A DNA stretch of 7,889 nucleotides from the NCBI GenBank assembly GCA_012962735.1, contig DTXA01000554.1:1-7889 (forward strand), in the 5' to 3' direction. Within the stretch, counting starts at the first letter, position 1. Every line of letters begins with the position of its first letter. The position numbers and the translations under genes are program-made. This document shows, one piece after another, positions 5,543-7,889 of this stretch. This DNA is from Candidatus Latescibacterota bacterium. GTDB taxonomy: Bacteria; Latescibacterota; 4484-107; B68-G9. A model generated the notes under the pieces. It was not told the origin of the DNA. It worked only from the letters and a program-made list of their open reading frames with translations, and made no database searches.

Positions 5543-6989
5543 TCCACCGCACCCCCCCGCAGAGCTCCCTTCCGGGAAGGGGTTCGTCCTCCCATATTCC
5601 TTCCCGCTCCCCTGAAAGGTTCCCTAAGCTCAGGAACACCTCCACCGGCCCCACGGACCTGGAGATCTCCAGGTCCAAGAGGAAGAGGGGCTTCCTCCAC
5701 CTCCCATCTGTGTCAGACGTAGGACCGAGGTAAGATCCCTGCACCTCCCACTCCATCCCCCAGACTCTCTTCAAAACTCCAAGGGTCCCCTCCACATCCG
5801 GGAGATATGGGACTCTGCCGCGGTCCGTCCTTGTGGCCCTCCGTGCCACGGCCCGCACCTCCCACCGGACCTCACAAGCCCTCCCTGAGCCGAACCCCCG
5901 CAGTTCCTCTACGCGCACCTCCTCCGGGGTGAATTTCCAGAGGCCATCGGCCTTCCTCCATATAGGGAACCCGTCCACATCGGCGTACCGCAGGAAAAGC
6001 ATAAGTTCCCCCGCGGAGAAAGAGGCCCGGACCCCCCCCACGAGGTCAACCCTGCGGTCTCTGAGGTACGACTTACCCCTCCCGTCCAGAAACGGGTTCT
6101 CCTGCAATCTCTTCCTGAGGGAGACGAGCTCGACACCGGGGGAGGACCGCAGGAAGAGCCTCATCCTCCTGCCCATCAGGAGGTCTACCGCACCCCAGGG
6201 CCTGAGCCATCCACCACGTCCCTTCCCCACCCAGACCATCCCTACGCGCCCTCGTATCCTCCCCTCGGCCGTCCCCACTCCGAGCTGAATGCTTCCTGTC
6301 CAGACCCCTCCGGCCCGTTCCCAGCATCCTCTCCCCCCCCATCTCCACCTCCCCGCCGTCCCTTCCCATCTTCCCAAAAGTTTCACGTATCTCTCACGGA
6401 CGGAATCCGCCAGGACGGCCCTCCCCGCCCTCAGGGCGATATCCCCCCGGACGACCTCGACCCCCAAGGCTGCCCGGTAGTCGTCCATCTCCCGCCCTCC
6501 CCACAGGTCCTCCGACCATTCACCCACAGCCCATATTCCGGGTCCTCTAGACCTCATCCATCCTTCCATCTCTAAGACCTTCCCCCTATATCCCGGATAT
6601 TGTACCTCCTCCATGGCCTTCTTGTACGAGGCCTGGAACATCCCCCCTCCGCCCTCGTAAGCCCTCCCCCCAGAAAGTCCCCCCCCGAGGGAGAGGTTCC
6701 CCCCTTCGGCCTCGACTTTAAGCCCCCCTCCGAAGGCCTCCCACGCCTCCCAGGGCCTGCTCCGCATAGGGCCGAGGTCGGGGAGCCAGCCGGTGGGCCT
6801 TGCCCTCTCCCCTGCCTCCGACACCCGCACTGACCCAGGCTCCCAAAGTACGCCCTCCCTTTTGTTCCCCAAGGGCCGGAAGACATCCCGTCTTTCCCCA
6901 TACACCTCCACGCTCGGGAGCCTTAAAGTGGGCACCTGCGCCCAGACCGGGATTGCCGCCATTAAGACGGCCAACAAAAGCCCCATCAT
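5523..6989 (-). CDS. Exported outer-membrane beta-barrel protein, TonB-receptor-like but without a full plug
   Basis: The 488-residue product begins with a signal peptide (MMGLLLAVLMAAIPVWA, likely cut before QVP). A short segment LPSVEVYGERRDVFRPL follows, resembling the start of a TonB-dependent receptor region. The rest alternates polar and hydrophobic residues, rich in Gly, Arg and about 25 Trp, in long amphipathic strands. The C-terminus (PLPGRELCGGVRWNAF) recalls the last strand of TonB-dependent barrels, 'PGR.y..GlrwnF', with a few extra residues. A standard receptor has a plug of roughly 130 residues and more than 600 in total, so this looks like a plug-less or reduced barrel; ligand unknown. 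The ATG at 6989 overlaps the radC TGA (ATGA) and has the best ribosome-binding site of the operon. The gene holds three runs of eight G on its coding strand. Finding it between radC and nucleases is unusual. Confidence 0.72.
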   Translation of the reverse strand: MMGLLLAVLMAAIPVWAQVPTLRLPSVEVYGERRDVFRPLGNKREGVLWEPGSVRVSEAGERARPTGWLPDLGPMRSRPWEAWEAFGGGLKVEAEGGNLSLGGGLSGGRAYEGGGGMFQASYKKAMEEVQYPGYRGKVLEMEGWMRSRGPGIWAVGEWSEDLWGGREMDDYRAALGVEVVRGDIALRAGRAVLADSVRERYVKLLGRWEGTAGRWRWGGRGCWERAGGVWTGSIQLGVGTAEGRIRGRVGMVWVGKGRGGWLRPWGAVDLLMGRRMRLFLRSSPGVELVSLRKRLQENPFLDGRGKSYLRDRRVDLVGGVRASFSAGELMLFLRYADVDGFPIWRKADGLWKFTPEEVRVEELRGFGSGRACEVRWEVRAVARRATRTDRGRVPYLPDVEGTLGVLKRVWGMEWEVQGSYLGPTSDTDGRWRKPLFLLDLEISRSVGPVEVFLSLGNLSGEREGIWEDEPLPGRELCGGVRWNAFRSR

Positions 6990-7684
6990 TGCACTATCCC
7001 CTCCTCGGCCAGGCTCACCATCCTTCCCTCCCCCAGAATGACGTGGTCCAACACCCGGATGCCTAATATCTGTCCCGCCTGCACGAGCTGTTGTGTGATG
7101 GCGATGTCCTCCTGGGATGGCGTGGGGTCCCCGGAGGGGTGGTTGTGCACGAATATGACGGCAGCGGCCGACTCCCGGACCGCAGGGAGGAAGGCCTCCC
7201 TAGGATGCACCAAGCTCTCCCCTAAGCTCCCCTCGGATATCACCACATCCTTAAGAAGCCTATTCTTCATGTCTAACAGGGCACACCGAAAGACCTCTTT
7301 CTTCAGCCCTTGCACCTTGGGAAGATAGTACCTGGCAACGTCCGAACTGGACCGGAAGGCCACCCGTCCCTCATCACCTTCGGTGGCCAATCTTCTACCT
7401 AAGGCCAAAGCCGCCTTTATAGTGGCCGCCTTGGCCGGACCCATCCCCGGGAGTTCCTGGAGCTCGGCCGGATATGCCCGGTCTATCGCCTTTAAATTGC
7501 CGAACCTCGCCAAAAGGTACAGGGCCAAGTCCAGAGCGCTCAGGCCCGAGGCCGCATCCCCGGTGCGCAGAAGGACAGCTAAAAGCTCCGCATCGGAGAG
7601 CTCCTCAGGACCGTTCTGAAGGAGCCGCTCCCTGGGGCGTTCCCCCTCGGGCCAATACTTGATCGGCTGTTGATATTCTCTCAT
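6986..7684 (-). CDS. radC: RadC family JAMM/MPN-domain protein
   Basis: RadC proteins were first linked to DNA repair, but their molecular role is still unsettled; the fold is that of JAMM metalloproteases. The 232-residue product is of usual size. It has the N-terminal ERPRERLLQNGPEELSDAEL block, a helix-hairpin-helix DNA-binding motif at about 77-95 (LQELPGMGPAKAATIKAAL), and the JAMM centre: E130 (KKEVFR), then H180-x-H182-x7-S190-x-x-D193 in VHNHPSGDPTPSQED, preceded by VHPREAFLPAVRESAAAVIF. The zinc site is complete. The ATG at 7684 follows a GGAG about 10 nt upstream. It is the first gene of the five-gene minus-strand operon, starting about 115 bp after the terminator that ends the 5S rRNA gene. 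Its stop overlaps the next start by 4 bp. Confidence 0.96.
   Translation of the reverse strand: MREYQQPIKYWPEGERPRERLLQNGPEELSDAELLAVLLRTGDAASGLSALDLALYLLARFGNLKAIDRAYPAELQELPGMGPAKAATIKAALALGRRLATEGDEGRVAFRSSSDVARYYLPKVQGLKKEVFRCALLDMKNRLLKDVVISEGSLGESLVHPREAFLPAVRESAAAVIFVHNHPSGDPTPSQEDIAITQQLVQAGQILGIRVLDHVILGEGRMVSLAEEGIVQ
6998..7006 (-). promoter_or_regulatory. Strong ribosome-binding site for the barrel gene, inside radC
   Basis: The minus strand reads GAGGAGGGG ending 8 nt before the ATG at 6989. It lies within the last codons of radC (LAEEGIVQ). It is the best Shine-Dalgarno match in this operon and supports the chosen barrel start. It also implies that the barrel gene can be translated independently of coupling, unlike the M20 gene. 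Confidence 0.7.
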
Positions 7685-7797
7685 CGGCCGAGAACTCCAC
7701 AGCCCGGTCGTCTACATCCCAAAGATAAGCAGAAGGGCCCGGATGCGCAATAATATATGCCCTCCATTCATCTGATAGGAGCTAAAACGGGGCATAT
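7685..7797 (-). other. Non-coding spacer between the 5S terminator and radC; probable operon promoter region
   Basis: No convincing gene lies here. The spacer must contain the promoter of the radC operon unless transcription reads through the 5S terminator. On the minus strand a TATTAT at about 7752-7757 (5 of 6 to a -10 consensus) is preceded at 17 nt only by a poor -35 match, so the promoter position is uncertain. A 19-codon frame beginning ATG AAT GGA GGG CAT on the minus strand ends in TAG before radC and shows no family resemblance. Confidence 0.4.
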
Positions 7798-7798
7798 A
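7754..7798. repeat. 9-bp inverted repeat TATATGCCC / GGGCATATA
   Basis: TATATGCCC (7754-7762, plus) and GGGCATATA (7790-7798, plus) are exact reverse complements separated by 27 nt, between the 5S terminator and radC. The inner arm overlaps the best -10-like element of the spacer. It could be a two-site operator, a small RNA hairpin at the 5' end of the radC transcript, or chance in an AT-rich island. The symmetry is seen; a role is not shown. Confidence 0.35.
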
Positions 7799-7827
7799 AA
7801 AAGGGGATGGCCCAAAGGACCATCCCC
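7798..7827 (-). terminator. Intrinsic terminator of the rRNA operon
   Basis: On the minus strand GGGGATGGTCC, a TTT loop and GGGCCATCCCC form an 11-bp stem with one T-G pair, followed directly by TTTTT. It starts 1-3 nt after the 5S rRNA 3' end and faces the same way. This is a textbook rho-independent terminator and marks the end of the rRNA transcript. The plus-strand form lacks a T-run. Confidence 0.92.
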
Positions 7828-7828
7828 C

Positions 7829-7889
7829 TCCTCGGCGACGACCTACTCTCCCACCCGGTCTCCCGGGCAGTACCATCGGCGCTGGAGGG
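7829..7889 (-). rRNA. rrf: 5S ribosomal RNA, 3' half, running off the right edge
   Basis: Read on the minus strand, the segment begins CCCTCCAGCGCCGATGGTAC and continues TGCCCGGGAGACCGGGTGGGAGAGTAG in two stretches, then GTCGTCGCCGAGG. This is the conserved second half of bacterial 5S rRNA: the GCGCCGATGGTA block, the helix IV arm, GGGAGAGTAGG, and the 3' strand of helix I. About 60 of the usual 115-120 nt are inside the window. The exact mature 3' end (near 7829-7831) cannot be set because the pairing 5' strand lies outside. A 23S gene is expected farther right. Confidence 0.93.

Noticed and set aside
1..7889. CRISPR array, insertion sequence, prophage or tRNA
   Set aside because: No regularly spaced direct repeats, transposase-like product, phage protein or tRNA cloverleaf with the TTCGA arm was found on either strand by eye.

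Overview
The window looks like a compact chromosomal segment from a GC-rich, Gram-negative-type (diderm) bacterium, possibly a thermophile. The diderm call rests on an exported, plug-less outer-membrane barrel protein (5523-6989, minus). Suggestive traits are frequent ATA isoleucine codons despite the GC-rich sequence, TTG/GTG starts, head-to-tail overlapping genes and a Mut7-C nuclease, a family often seen in thermophiles. The phylum cannot be fixed from this sequence. A start-less relic at 1993-2133 resembles the FlgD-like/T9SS-type C-terminal domain carried by secreted proteins of several deep-branching diderm lineages, which is only a weak hint. UGA is used as an ordinary stop at the ends of hslU, the phosphoesterase gene, the exonuclease gene, the barrel gene and radC.

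Plus-strand block (1-3350): the 3' part of hslU (ATPase/unfoldase of the HslUV protease), nusB overlapping it by 4 bp, a calcineurin-like phosphoesterase behind a hairpin-bearing leader, a 46-codon antitoxin-like ORF, the relic, and tgt (queuosine tRNA-guanine transglycosylase). A candidate promoter sits so close to the tgt ATG that its mRNA may be leaderless. The tgt 3' end runs about 80 bp into the end of the opposite-strand operon, so the two blocks converge without an intergenic terminator.

Minus-strand block (7684 down to 3271): five genes, radC - outer-membrane barrel - Mut7-C nuclease - DEDDh exonuclease with a C-terminal WYL domain - M20 metallopeptidase. Every junction overlaps by 4-20 bp, which predicts one polycistronic, translationally coupled transcript. 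Three products are linked to nucleic acids (RadC, Mut7-C, DnaQ-like exonuclease-WYL), while the barrel and the M20 hydrolase are not obvious partners. This mixed operon, with the exonuclease-WYL fusion, is the most interesting part of the window.

Right edge (7798-7889): the 3' half of a 5S rRNA gene on the minus strand, followed by a strong intrinsic terminator. An rRNA operon therefore probably lies beyond the right edge, ending just upstream of radC. No CRISPR array, insertion sequence, tRNA or phage gene was seen.
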